DNA from: Candidatus Altimarinota bacterium
GTDB taxonomy: Bacteria; Patescibacteriota; Gracilibacteria; RBG-16-42-10; JAQVLK01
Reading direction: 5' to 3'
Length of the DNA stretch: 64,000 nucleotides
NCBI GenBank assembly: GCA_028704165.1
Contig: JAQVLK010000002.1
Location: 1-64,000 of the forward strand
The position numbers and the translations under genes are program-made. Shown here in pieces: positions 15,181 to 23,992 of the stretch. Each line of letters begins with the position of its first letter. Positions within the stretch are counted from its first letter, which is position 1. The notes below the pieces were generated by a model, which was not told where the DNA came from, did not search any database, and saw nothing but the letters and a program-made list of their open reading frames with translations.

Positions 15181-15436
15181 TTACAGTAGCTCGTCCAGTT
15201 TCTTCCTAGCGGCGGAGTAATCACCAGGTGCATCCATATGAGATCTGTTGCCACTAGCCTCTCGTGGTCTTGGTGGATCCATAATGATCCCTACCGCCGC
15301 TGGCCTTCTCGGGTGGAGGAGGACTGGCATGGGATTGATTGCCTACACTGGCCTCTGTCGGTCCCGGTGGAAAATCAAGGTCTGGACTTAGAATCTCATC
15401 CGGAACACCTTTCTTATGCCAATCTATTAATTTCAT
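15181..15436 (-). pseudogene. Small Pro/Ser-rich gene with a frameshift
   Basis: From ATG 15436 the frame reads MKLIDWHKKGVPDEILSPD... and stops after 60 codons. Dropping one base near 15281-15284 (CATTATG to CATATG on the minus strand) restores a frame to the TAA at 15181 and creates a repeat: PPPPEKASGGRDHMD is then followed by PPRPREASGNRSHMD, ending in ARKKLDELL. The restored product is about 84 residues. Either a real frameshift or a base-call error. Function unknown. Confidence 0.5.
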
Positions 15437-15573
15437 GATATAAACTTAAGGATCGTAAGTGTATAATATTTTCTCTATTTCAACAAATGCAAAAAAGCTC
15501 GCAAACCCTAGAGCTTAGAAAGATTTTAGTTCTAAGGTTCTTTCGTTTTTTGTCACATGTCAACGGTCAATTG

Positions 15574-16209
15574 TCACCGGTTCCCAAAAAGTCCCCTCCC
15601 AACCCTTACCATCGTTGCTCCCTCCTCGACGGCCAGCTCCCAGTCCTGACTGGTTCCCAGGGAAAGTTCAGGTAGCTTGAATTTATCAGCAAGTTTTTTC
15701 ATTTCCCGGAAGTAGGGTCGCGAGGTTTCAGGATCTTCCGTGAAGGGTACCATGGCCATCAGTCCGCGCACTTCGAGACTAGATAGCCCTTGGATTTCTT
15801 TCAAGGCATTTTCAAGCTCAGAAACTTTGAATCCATACTTCTGCTCTTCGCCGGCAATATTCACTTCGAGCAAGATTGGTATTATTTTTCCAAGCTTCCT
15901 AGCTTCCTCACTAATCTTCTGCGCGAGTTTCAAACTGTCAACGGAGTCGATCACATCAAAAAGCTCGAGAGCTTGCTGCACTTTATTAGTCTGTAAGTGT
16001 CCAATCAGATGCTTCTCACAAGGAAATTTGAGTTCTAAAAATTTGCGAGCGGCCTCCTGTACACGATTTTCTCCGATCGTATCTACTCCCGCAGCCAGCA
16101 ACTCCTTGATTTTATCAACTTCCAAATTCTTGGTAACGGCAATTAACCGCACTTGTTGGGGAGATTGCTTTAAAGTCCTTTGAATATTTGCCAAGTTAAA
16201 CTGCGACAT
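15574..16209 (-). CDS. yggS: YggS-family pyridoxal phosphate homeostasis protein
   Basis: PLP-binding alanine-racemase-fold protein that balances B6 vitamers and affects amino-acid pools. 211 residues, slightly short for the family. Visible: LIAVTKNLEVDKIKELL with the PLP-binding Lys in VTKN, GENRVQEA, HLIGHLQTNK, VDSLKLA, LLEVNIAGEEQKYGF, VRGLMAMVP, and LSLGTSQDWELAVEEGATMVRVGRGLFG, in which the usual MS is TS. Stands alone on the minus strand. High confidence in family. Confidence 0.92.
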   Translation of the reverse strand: MSQFNLANIQRTLKQSPQQVRLIAVTKNLEVDKIKELLAAGVDTIGENRVQEAARKFLELKFPCEKHLIGHLQTNKVQQALELFDVIDSVDSLKLAQKISEEARKLGKIIPILLEVNIAGEEQKYGFKVSELENALKEIQGLSSLEVRGLMAMVPFTEDPETSRPYFREMKKLADKFKLPELSLGTSQDWELAVEEGATMVRVGRGLFGNR

Positions 16210-16258
16210 ACTGTTTTATCTAGCTTGCTTTTAGTCTAGCACTTATTGCAATTGCTCT

Positions 16259-16930
16259 CTAACTTCTAAGTCCATTTTCTAAAAAAAAATCATTATCAGA
16301 GTTGATATTTATGGTGTGTGCTCCAATATTTAAACTGCTGGAGAAGTAAAATCTATAAAAAGATCGTATTCCTCTGCTTTCTTCGGCTTTCAATATTATC
16401 TGAGCTCCTGCGAATTTTCTCATGACAGTATCTACGTTGATTGGGATTCCTGCTTTTCCAGTTAACATTTTTATTTCAGCTTTTTCCAGTAGATCCAAGG
16501 CGCAGAATCTTTTTATTTTTTTAATATCATCTTCAGAGATAGCTAATTTAGTAGGATTGATTAGGTCGATTTTAACCATTAACCTTTCTGCATAGATATC
16601 AAACATGTCGAGATTACTTGTTGGCAGATCAAAAGCTTCTTCCAGACTAACACCAATCATGGATGAGAAAGTAATCTTTTCTAGAAGCCATTTCTCGATA
16701 AAGGCTATTAACTTTCTGTTATATGTTAAATCTTCGACTCCGTCTATGAATCCTTTTGAATTGTCAATGAAATTCGGATTCTCGATATGAGAATAGATCA
16801 TAAAGATTGCTCTTCTAATTTCATCAATAGGGGTAGTTTCTAAATGTAAAGTTTTTATCAACCTGCGAAAATCAGCGATATATGCATCGACAATATCCAG
16901 AACTTCTTGCAGTCTTTCTGCCATAAGCAT
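16259..16930 (-). CDS. Hypothetical protein
   Basis: 223 residues, soluble, mostly helical in the first two thirds (AERLQEVLDIVDAYIADFRRLIKTLHLE..., EKWLLEKITFSSMIG) and beta-rich at the end (GIRSFYRFYFSSSLNIGAHTININ). No motif recognised. Slightly more AT-rich codons than the housekeeping genes nearby. ATG at 16930 or 16924 could be used. Divergent from yidC, with a 50-codon frame between. Confidence 0.6.
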   Translation of the reverse strand: MLMAERLQEVLDIVDAYIADFRRLIKTLHLETTPIDEIRRAIFMIYSHIENPNFIDNSKGFIDGVEDLTYNRKLIAFIEKWLLEKITFSSMIGVSLEEAFDLPTSNLDMFDIYAERLMVKIDLINPTKLAISEDDIKKIKRFCALDLLEKAEIKMLTGKAGIPINVDTVMRKFAGAQIILKAEESRGIRSFYRFYFSSSLNIGAHTININSDNDFFLENGLRS

Positions 16931-17099
16931 TATTATGAGTGAGTTGATTTATACAGCTTATTTTGCATTATGTCAACAAGAGAAAGCCCTTCTTACAGCA
17001 AAAAGATCACATATCCACCCATAAATATTGCAGCATACCCCAAGAGAGCAGTGCTTACCAAGCCTTAATCAAAGAAGAGTAGCAAGTTTTTAGGCAGAA

Positions 17100-17252
17100 T
17101 TAGTCTTTATCTTTTGTCTCAGTGGTTTTTTCCTCTTCTGTAGGAATGAAGCCCTTTTGCTTTAGTATCTCGAAATAACTTAAAAGTTCTGCTGTCTCTG
17201 TTCCAACTCGGTCTGAATGATCAATGGTTTTTTGAGAGCTTTCTAATGACAT
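17100..17252 (-). CDS. Possible 50-residue acidic protein
   Basis: An ATG-initiated frame of 50 codons (MSLESSQKTIDHSDRVG...; ends TKDKD, TAA). It has a plausible amphipathic helix (ETAELLSYFEILKQKGF) and an acidic Lys/Glu/Thr tail. There is no strong ribosome binding site. Similar helix-plus-charged-tail microproteins are common, so this is a weak call based on composition and a clean frame in an otherwise gene-free stretch. Confidence 0.35.
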   Translation of the reverse strand: MSLESSQKTIDHSDRVGTETAELLSYFEILKQKGFIPTEEEKTTETKDKD

Positions 17253-17378
17253 TTTTTGCTGTTTAAATCCCTAAGAACTCAGACATTCTAAGCGAGATTT
17301 TTTATCTGTCAAGATTCCTTTACCTTTTGCTCATCACGCGCTACACTATGACTTGCTATCTGTTAAGCACATTTTGTT

Positions 17379-18662
17379 ATGAATCGTAAAAATCTTGGCT
17401 TATTTCTGATTGTTTTTGCCATAGTGTTGCTGATCAACTCCTTCTTTGCCAGCAAAAACCAAGAAGAAGTAAATCAAAATCCAAGCTTTGAATTCACCAG
17501 TAGCAAAAGCATATATCATCCGGGAGATAAAGTTGTTCTGACGCTGGTGAATAATAGTGGCCAGACCGTAACTTTGACTGAGGACTGTCCGGCTGAACCA
17601 CTGGATGTTTATCGCAAGGAAGGAGCAGAATGGAAGCTGCTCGCGGCGGAAGCTGAGGAAAACGGACTCTTTGCATGTTCGGAGCTAGCTCAAATGGAAG
17701 TTTTGAATGGAACTAGTTTAGTCTTTAACTATGCTCCTTGGAATCAGCAACTCTTTAGTGATCAAGGAGAATACAAAGTTGAAGCGGTTTTGGAGACCAC
17801 AAGTGTCAGTGAAGAAGCTGGAGTTGGTCCCGCTGCTCCGACTAACAGAACTTTGATTGTAGAGTTTTCTGTAGCCGAACGTGGGATCTTCCGTAGCTTT
17901 GGCTTGGCCGTTTTTTACAAGCCTATCTTGAACTTTCTGGTTTTTCTGACAGATGTTTTGCCGGGGAACAATCTTGGTTGGTCGATTATCATTCTAACTT
18001 TGGTAGTTCGTGCCATCTTGTTTGTTCCTACCTACCGTTCACTGGAACAACAAAAAAGCATGCAGGAGATCCAACCCAAACTGCAGGCTTTGAAGGAGAA
18101 ATACAAGGGAGATCAGCAGAAACTTGGGGAAGAGACCATGAAGCTTTATAAGGAACACGGAGTAAATCCTTTTGGTAGCTGCCTACCAATCTTGATTCAG
18201 TTACCATTCTTGTGGGCGATTTTCCAGATCTTGAGAGAGGGCCTAGACGCTAGCACGACATTTCTACTTTATGCTCCGCTCCAAGATTTTCACTTAGATA
18301 CTATCAATGTTGCTTTCTTGGGATTTGATCTTTCTACTGTTCCCACTAATTTTTACCTGCGTATTATTCCACCGATCTTGGTAGGTGGTTCACAATTTTT
18401 AACGATGAAGCTGACCCAGAGTAGACAAAAGAAAAAGATTAAAGACATTACTCCAAGCGTAAAGAAAGAACCAAACCAGATGAAAGAAATGGAAAAAGCA
18501 ACGGGTATGATGATGTACATGATGCCTGTTATGATCGCATTTTTTGCATATAGCTATCCGGTTGGTTTATCATTATACTGGTTCTGTTCCACAGTGTTTG
18601 GTATTGGACAACAGCTGGTGCTTAACAAGCGGAAGGAACAACTGAATTCGAAGCAGGCTTAA
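17379..18662 (+). CDS. yidC: Membrane protein insertase YidC (Oxa1 family)
   Basis: Inserts membrane proteins alone or with SecYEG. 427 residues: N-terminal helix (about 5-22), an extracytoplasmic beta domain (about 38-160) that resembles the BsuPI/Ig-like sandwich (YHPGDKVVLTLVNNSGQTVTL), then the Oxa1 core from about 185: GWSIIILTLVVRAILFVPTYRSLEQQKSMQEIQPKLQALKEKYK, with the conserved groove Arg, NPFGSCLPILIQLPFLWAIF, and late helices around MMMYMMPVMIAFFAYSYPVGLSLYWF. It opens a plus-strand run with jag, mraY and others; 24 nt to jag. Confidence 0.93.
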   Translation: MNRKNLGLFLIVFAIVLLINSFFASKNQEEVNQNPSFEFTSSKSIYHPGDKVVLTLVNNSGQTVTLTEDCPAEPLDVYRKEGAEWKLLAAEAEENGLFACSELAQMEVLNGTSLVFNYAPWNQQLFSDQGEYKVEAVLETTSVSEEAGVGPAAPTNRTLIVEFSVAERGIFRSFGLAVFYKPILNFLVFLTDVLPGNNLGWSIIILTLVVRAILFVPTYRSLEQQKSMQEIQPKLQALKEKYKGDQQKLGEETMKLYKEHGVNPFGSCLPILIQLPFLWAIFQILREGLDASTTFLLYAPLQDFHLDTINVAFLGFDLSTVPTNFYLRIIPPILVGGSQFLTMKLTQSRQKKKIKDITPSVKKEPNQMKEMEKATGMMMYMMPVMIAFFAYSYPVGLSLYWFCSTVFGIGQQLVLNKRKEQLNSKQA

Positions 18663-18686
18663 ATCATTAACATTACCATTTATCAT

Positions 18687-19175
18687 ATGATTGAAGAATC
18701 AAAAGCTATCTTAACTAAGTTACTGGAACTTTGTTTGGTGCAGTTTGATGAGATTCAGGTGCAAGAAGAAGGCGGAATTGTCAGGTTGAATGTACTCAGT
18801 TCAGAATCGCCTTTTCTGATTGGTCGGCACGGTGAACATCTTTTTGCTTTACAACAAGTTCTGAGACTCCTGACTCGCAAGCAACTGGGAGAAGAAGCGC
18901 ACGTTGTGCTGGATGTCGACAATTACCGTAAGAATCTCGAGCGTAATTCCGAACTGGTTGCCAAGGATATTGCCAAAAAGGTCTTGCAAACAGGGATTGC
19001 GGAAGAACTTGCACCTATGCCGAGCTATCGTCGTCGGGCCGTACATACTTCTTTTGTGAGTGATCCAGAATTCAAAGATCTCAAGATTTACAGTGTTGGC
19101 GAGGGAGAAGAGCGTCGTATTAGAATTGAAAAAATCAACCGCGAACTTTTTGATGATGAAACCACTACTAGCTAG
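18687..19175 (+). CDS. jag: Jag/KhpB-like RNA-binding protein (KH + R3H)
   Basis: 162 residues. A KH-like domain (about 25-85; SESPFLIGRHGEHLFALQQVLRLL is its GxxG region) is followed by an R3H domain with MPSYRRRAVHTSF around residues 112-124. The yidC-jag pairing is widely conserved; Jag/KhpB proteins bind RNA and affect cell envelope growth. The N-terminal Jag domain of longer homologues is reduced. Ends in a Thr/Ser tail encoded by a TAGCTA-rich stretch. Confidence 0.88.
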   Translation: MIEESKAILTKLLELCLVQFDEIQVQEEGGIVRLNVLSSESPFLIGRHGEHLFALQQVLRLLTRKQLGEEAHVVLDVDNYRKNLERNSELVAKDIAKKVLQTGIAEELAPMPSYRRRAVHTSFVSDPEFKDLKIYSVGEGEERRIRIEKINRELFDDETTTS

Positions 19176-19206
19176 CTAATTAGCTAACTAGCTAACTAGT
19201 TTTGAT

Positions 19207-20256
19207 ATGGAGCACGTTCCCAGTCTTATCTTCATCTTTGCTTTTTCGGCGCTGACCTTTCTGATAGCTTTCTTATTAACGCCGGCCTTCACAGCTTTTT
19301 TGTATCGCAATAAGCTCGGTAAACAGATTCGCGAGACGGCGGTGGATGGGAAAGAGGCTGTTTTATTTCGTCAGTTACATATCAAGAAGACGGGGACTCC
19401 CACCATGGGAGGGATCCTGGTTTGGGGTGTCGTAGCACTGGTTACTTTTGGCTCGTATTTTTTGAATGAATTTACTGACTTGGAAATTTCGATCTGGAAT
19501 AGGGGACAAACTTATTTGCCACTCTTTACCTTGGTGGCAACCGGAATTTTGGGTGCCATTGATGATTACTTCAATATTCGTGGTATCGGCAAAGAGAAAG
19601 GATTGGGATTTAGGCCAAAGCTTTTTTGGTTAACACTCTTTGCATCACTGGGTGCTTGGTGGTTTTATTCCAAGCTGGGATACGACAGTATTCACCTGCC
19701 CGGCATCGGAGACTTCCTTGTAGGCTGGTGGTATATTCCGATATTTATTTTTATCATCATCAGTAGTGCCAATGCGGTGAATATTACCGATGGCTTGGAT
19801 GGTTTGGCGGGTGGTTTATTAGTGATTGCCTTTGGATCTTTTGCAATTATTGCCTACGTCAAAGGATTGATTCTTTTAGCAACCTTCTGTGCTATGACAG
19901 GCGGTGCACTGACTGCTTTCCTGTGGTTCAACATTCCACCGGCGCGCTTCATCATGGGAGATACCGGAGCACTTAGTTTAGGGGCAACCTTGGGTGTAGT
20001 GGCGATGTTGCTTAACTCTGTGATTGTCTTGCCCTTGATCGGATTTGTCTTTGTGATCGAGACCCTTTCCTGCATTGTCCAACTTCTTAGTAAGAAGTAT
20101 TTGGGCCGCAAGGTTTTTCATATTGCTCCTATCCATCATCACTTCGAACACCTCGGCTGGCCGGAGTACAAAGTTACCATGCGTTTCTGGATTGTCGGAG
20201 GAGTGATGGCGATCTTGGGACTTATAATTGGTTTGATTGGGATGGGAGTGAGTTAA
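19207..20256 (+). CDS. mraY: Phospho-N-acetylmuramoyl-pentapeptide transferase
   Basis: Makes lipid I by moving phospho-MurNAc-pentapeptide to undecaprenyl phosphate. 349 residues and about ten membrane helices. Family motifs: TPTMGGILVWG, IDDYFNIRG (the catalytic Asp pair), SANAVNITDGLDGLAGG, PPARFIMGDTGALSLGA, and HIAPIHHHFEHLGWPEYKVTMRFW. It indicates that the cell builds peptidoglycan. It is separated from the usual mur cluster and follows jag by 31 nt. Confidence 0.95.
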   Translation: MEHVPSLIFIFAFSALTFLIAFLLTPAFTAFLYRNKLGKQIRETAVDGKEAVLFRQLHIKKTGTPTMGGILVWGVVALVTFGSYFLNEFTDLEISIWNRGQTYLPLFTLVATGILGAIDDYFNIRGIGKEKGLGFRPKLFWLTLFASLGAWWFYSKLGYDSIHLPGIGDFLVGWWYIPIFIFIIISSANAVNITDGLDGLAGGLLVIAFGSFAIIAYVKGLILLATFCAMTGGALTAFLWFNIPPARFIMGDTGALSLGATLGVVAMLLNSVIVLPLIGFVFVIETLSCIVQLLSKKYLGRKVFHIAPIHHHFEHLGWPEYKVTMRFWIVGGVMAILGLIIGLIGMGVS

Positions 20257-20403
20257 AAAATTTCTAATGTCTAATTTCTAATTACTCTAATCAATATCTA
20301 AGTCCGAATAACAAATTACATTCTTTTCGCATTGAACATTAAGATTTAGAGTTTAGTAATTAATTAGACATTAGCGCAATTAGTCCTTAGTAATTTTAGG
20401 ATC

Positions 20404-21825
20404 ATGGATTTCTGGCAATACAAAGAGAACCGGATTTATTTCATCATATTGAGCGTGCTGGCAGCTTGCTTAGTAGGTTATATCCTAGCTATTTCTCCTA
20501 TGCATGCTTTCGGTACTTTCTTGCTTCTTGGAGTGGGACTTCCCGCTGCTTATTTACTCTTAAAAAATCAGCACTTAGGTTTGGCGCTAGTTATTTTATC
20601 TGTTGTTCCCGGTAACCTCATTCGTTTTTCACTAGGGACACAGGAGACAGGTGGAGCGGCTATCCTGATTTGCGATATGTTTATTCCAATTCTGATCTTG
20701 AGTTGGGTGATGCGTAAATTAACTACTGATCGTGATGTGCAATATAATGGCATTAACTTACCTTTGCTGTCATTCACTTTAATCGCCTTGGCCTCACTTA
20801 TTCAAGGTTTCGGTGTGCTGGAAAGCACAGGAGAACTGACACTCAAGGAAGCGATTGTGAGTTCGATGTATTGGTTCCGTTGGGTTGAGTACGCCTTCTT
20901 ATTCTTCATTGCAGCTGACATTATCGATAGCGAAAAGGCAGTCGAAAATTATCTCAGACTACTACTTTGGACGGCGGTCTTGGTCGCTATCGGAGGCTTT
21001 ATCCAGCTCATCGTGATGCCGGACTTTACTGAATATGCGATTTTATACGGTTGGGATCCCCATCAAAATAGATTACTGGGAACTTTCTTTGACCCCAATT
21101 TCATGGGAGGATTCTTGGCTATGGTTGAGTCAATTGCGATTGCCTTATTACTCGAAGCACGTACTCTCAAGGAACGCAGTGTGCTTATTTTCCAGCTGTT
21201 GGTGATTGGGATTGCACTCGTGCTGACATTTTCTCGTAGCGGTTATTTGGCGATAATGGTAGCTGTTTTTGTGATTGGTGTCTTGCGTGCCCCCAAGATT
21301 CTAGGGGCTAGTTTCTTGGTAGTAGTGCTAACACTGTCTCTCTCTCCACGTGCGCTGAGTCGTGTGGTTGAAGGTATGACTTTTGACGAAACGGTGGTGA
21401 AGCGTTTTGAATCTTGGGGAAAGGCTCTGGAACTCATTCCAAACTGGCCTGTACTGGGAGTTGGTTACAACACTCTCATGTTCGTGCAGGATGATCTTGG
21501 TACAGCGGATTCTTTTGACGTGAACAACAAAAGTGGCGTGGAGAACAGTTTCCTGTCGATCTTGTTAACAACCGGAGTGTTGGGTTTAGTCTCTTTTACC
21601 TTTATCTATTTGGCAATTTTCAAACAAGCTTTCCTAAACTGGAAAAACAAAGCTTTGGGTAAACGCTACCAAACCTTATCGATTGGCATTATGGCTTCTT
21701 TACTCGGTATCATCGCTAACTCTATGATCATCAACAGTCTTGTCTATCCTTTTATTTTAATTTACATTTGGGTCCTAGCTGGGATTGTGGTAGCGATCCC
21801 CAAAATTTTGAATGATGAATTTTGA
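20404..21825 (+). CDS. O-antigen ligase/polymerase-like membrane protein (Wzy/WaaL superfamily)
   Basis: 473 residues with 11-12 hydrophobic segments and a large extracytoplasmic loop before the last helices containing GVGYNTLMFVQ...NNKSGVENSFLSILLTTGVLGLV, the pattern of the O-antigen ligase (Wzy_C) domain; SRSGYLA lies near residue 278. It probably polymerises or transfers lipid-linked glycans, plausibly using the mannose supplied by the manB/manC module, an inference. Its last codons (ILNDEF) overlap an AATTTTGAATGATGAATTTTG-like intergenic repeat word. Confidence 0.8.
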   Translation: MDFWQYKENRIYFIILSVLAACLVGYILAISPMHAFGTFLLLGVGLPAAYLLLKNQHLGLALVILSVVPGNLIRFSLGTQETGGAAILICDMFIPILILSWVMRKLTTDRDVQYNGINLPLLSFTLIALASLIQGFGVLESTGELTLKEAIVSSMYWFRWVEYAFLFFIAADIIDSEKAVENYLRLLLWTAVLVAIGGFIQLIVMPDFTEYAILYGWDPHQNRLLGTFFDPNFMGGFLAMVESIAIALLLEARTLKERSVLIFQLLVIGIALVLTFSRSGYLAIMVAVFVIGVLRAPKILGASFLVVVLTLSLSPRALSRVVEGMTFDETVVKRFESWGKALELIPNWPVLGVGYNTLMFVQDDLGTADSFDVNNKSGVENSFLSILLTTGVLGLVSFTFIYLAIFKQAFLNWKNKALGKRYQTLSIGIMASLLGIIANSMIINSLVYPFILIYIWVLAGIVVAIPKILNDEF

Positions 21826-21872
21826 GTTTTGAATTAATTCAGCATTTAAAATTCAACATTTAAAATTTCTAT

Positions 21873-22613
21873 ATGTCAGGTCATTCCAAGTGGCATTCCA
21901 TCAAATACAAGAAGGCGGCCGTAGATGCCAAACGGGGCAACATCTTCACCAAACACGCTAAACTAATTGCTGTTGCTGCGCGCGGAGGTGGAGACCCCAA
22001 TGACAATGCTTCCTTACGCTTGGCGATCGACAATGCCAAGGCTGATAACATGCCAAATAATAATATTGAACGTGCGATCAAAAAAGGAACCGGAGAAGAT
22101 AAGGAAGGTTCACAGATCGAGGAACTTTTTTATGAAGGATATGGTCCTGAAGGTGTTGCAATTTATGTACATGCCCTGACCGATAATAAAAATCGTACAG
22201 CGGCGGAAGTACGGCATATTTTTAGTAAAAACGGGGGGAATATGGGGGGAGCCGGATGTGTGGCTTTTCTCTTTGAGCACAAAGGGGTGCTCTACTTCGA
22301 AAACATAGCAGATCGCAAGGAGGCTCTAGAAATAGCTGCGATCGAAGCTGGGGCTGAGGATTTGGAGGGAGATGAAGAGTCCATGGAGCTCATTACTTCT
22401 TTTGCGGATTTTAACAAAGTAAGAAAAGAGCTAACGCAAGCGGGTTTTCAGCCACAAGAGGCTAGTACTGAATTCCGAGCCAAAGACAAGATCACGATTG
22501 ATAATCAAGAAACCGTCGATAAAATCATGAAGCTGATCGAAATCCTTGAGGAGGACGATGATGTTAATGAGGTTTATACTAACTTTGAGCCGGGGGAGGG
22601 GGTAACACTTTAA
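21873..22613 (+). CDS. yebC: YebC/PmpR/TACO1-family protein
   Basis: 246 residues, the usual length. Begins MSGHSKWHSIKYKKAAVDAKRG, the hallmark, then FTKHAKLI, ADNMPNNNIERAIKKGTG, YEGYGPEGVAIYVHALTDNKNRT and VRHIFSKNGGNMGGAGCVAFLF; ends NFEPGEGVTL. Family members act as transcriptional regulators or relieve ribosome stalling at proline runs. A remnant of a second copy of its 3' end lies at 23379-23446. Its last 35 nt overlap the convergent YkgJ-like gene. Confidence 0.95.
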   Translation: MSGHSKWHSIKYKKAAVDAKRGNIFTKHAKLIAVAARGGGDPNDNASLRLAIDNAKADNMPNNNIERAIKKGTGEDKEGSQIEELFYEGYGPEGVAIYVHALTDNKNRTAAEVRHIFSKNGGNMGGAGCVAFLFEHKGVLYFENIADRKEALEIAAIEAGAEDLEGDEESMELITSFADFNKVRKELTQAGFQPQEASTEFRAKDKITIDNQETVDKIMKLIEILEEDDDVNEVYTNFEPGEGVTL

Positions 22614-23217
22614 ATTCCTCTTGTATTAATAGTTTCAATCTACTCAGACGAAATTCTTGTAGATGTACTAAAGCTTGGAGCATCCTGTCAAATTCTCTAA
22701 CAGCCATTCTGTGATTTTCCTTCTTAGCTACTGCAAATCCTGGGCATTGGGTATCAAAAACAAATCCACGACCTTGGTCCAGATCAATCAGAGGATAAGC
22801 TCTGCATAAAGTAGGTTTTATTTCTTGGATAGTGCACCTATAATCTTTCCAAAAAATACAATCTGTTAAAAGGTCCGCCTTGATATAATAAATACCATCT
22901 TCTTGCTGAACAACACAGGAATTACCATATACGCGTATCAACTCGCTGTGCTCAAAAATGGTTAACGGAATCTGGTCATGTTGTAAGTTATGCACAGAAA
23001 GTACTGTTCCATTATCAAACTTTGCACTACAACAACTCCTCGGACAATCTTCTCTTAGACATCTCCAAAAGACATTTCGTATCCTGTCATGTAATTTACA
23101 GACTATCTCTGATCGGTGATTTTCGATATTACTCACAGTTGTTTTTGTGAAGGAAATAAAGCTAACCGAAAAACATTGTGAAATCAACTTGTAAACATTG
23201 TACATTGCGAATATTTT

Positions 23218-23226
<9 letters not shown>
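22579..23226 (-). CDS. YkgJ-family cysteine-cluster protein
   Basis: 215 residues with a metal-chelating cysteine array: REDCPRSCCSAKF (about 58-68), LTDCIFWKDYRCTIQEIKPTLCRAYPL (the C-C-RP-C signature of the YkgJ/CxxCxxCC group) and TQCPGF. Such proteins bind Zn or Fe; function unknown. The ATG at 23226 falls inside the 91-bp direct repeat shared with the tsaD upstream region, so an internal ATG (23205) may be the original start. It sits between yebC and the tsaD remnant. Confidence 0.75.
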
Positions 23227-23446
<220 letters not shown>

Positions 23447-23450
23447 AGAC

Positions 23451-23861
23451 TTATTTTCTCTTCTCTTCCTTGATCTCTTGCTTGACTTCTTTGAGCTCTT
23501 TATTCAAGAAATAAGTCAAAATAGTTCTGATGATTACGATCAGAAGTAATTCTAAAAGAGTTGTTAAATTGGGGTCGAAAATGGATTCTAAAATGTCTTT
23601 GGCAACCAGGAATTCCAAAGCTAGCACCAGATAGTGTCCCAAGCTCAAACGTACTTCTCCCATCACTACTTTTTTACCAAAGGCTTCTTTGGCTAGTAGC
23701 AAAAGTGAATATAAGATACCAAAAATCATGACTCCCAAGCCGATATATCCGATCAGTGTCGAAAGCAAATGCGCGAACTCCTGACTGTTTGAGACAAGGG
23801 TCTCAAGAAAAAGACTATGCTCGGATTCATTTGCTGCCATGGTAAACAATTCTTCGGTCAT
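23451..23861 (-). CDS. DUF1622 family membrane protein
   Basis: 136 residues, three membrane helices (about 32-55, 70-92, 97-117). The block VRLSLGHYLVLALEFLVAKDILES and IVIIRTILTYFLNKEL matches the DUF1622 pattern; the tail is Lys/Glu-rich. Function unknown. It occupies the slot between the yebC remnant and intact tsaD, on the opposite strand. Confidence 0.8.
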   Translation of the reverse strand: MTEELFTMAANESEHSLFLETLVSNSQEFAHLLSTLIGYIGLGVMIFGILYSLLLLAKEAFGKKVVMGEVRLSLGHYLVLALEFLVAKDILESIFDPNLTTLLELLLIVIIRTILTYFLNKELKEVKQEIKEEKRK

Positions 23862-23992
23862 GTTATGATAGTTAATACACGGTGATTTATATCATAAATT
23901 AGGTCAATTGCTAAGAGAAAGGTGCTTTACGTTGCTAATTTCCTCCTTATCCCATACCATATACCTACCAGCTTCCTTAGCTTACTAATTAC

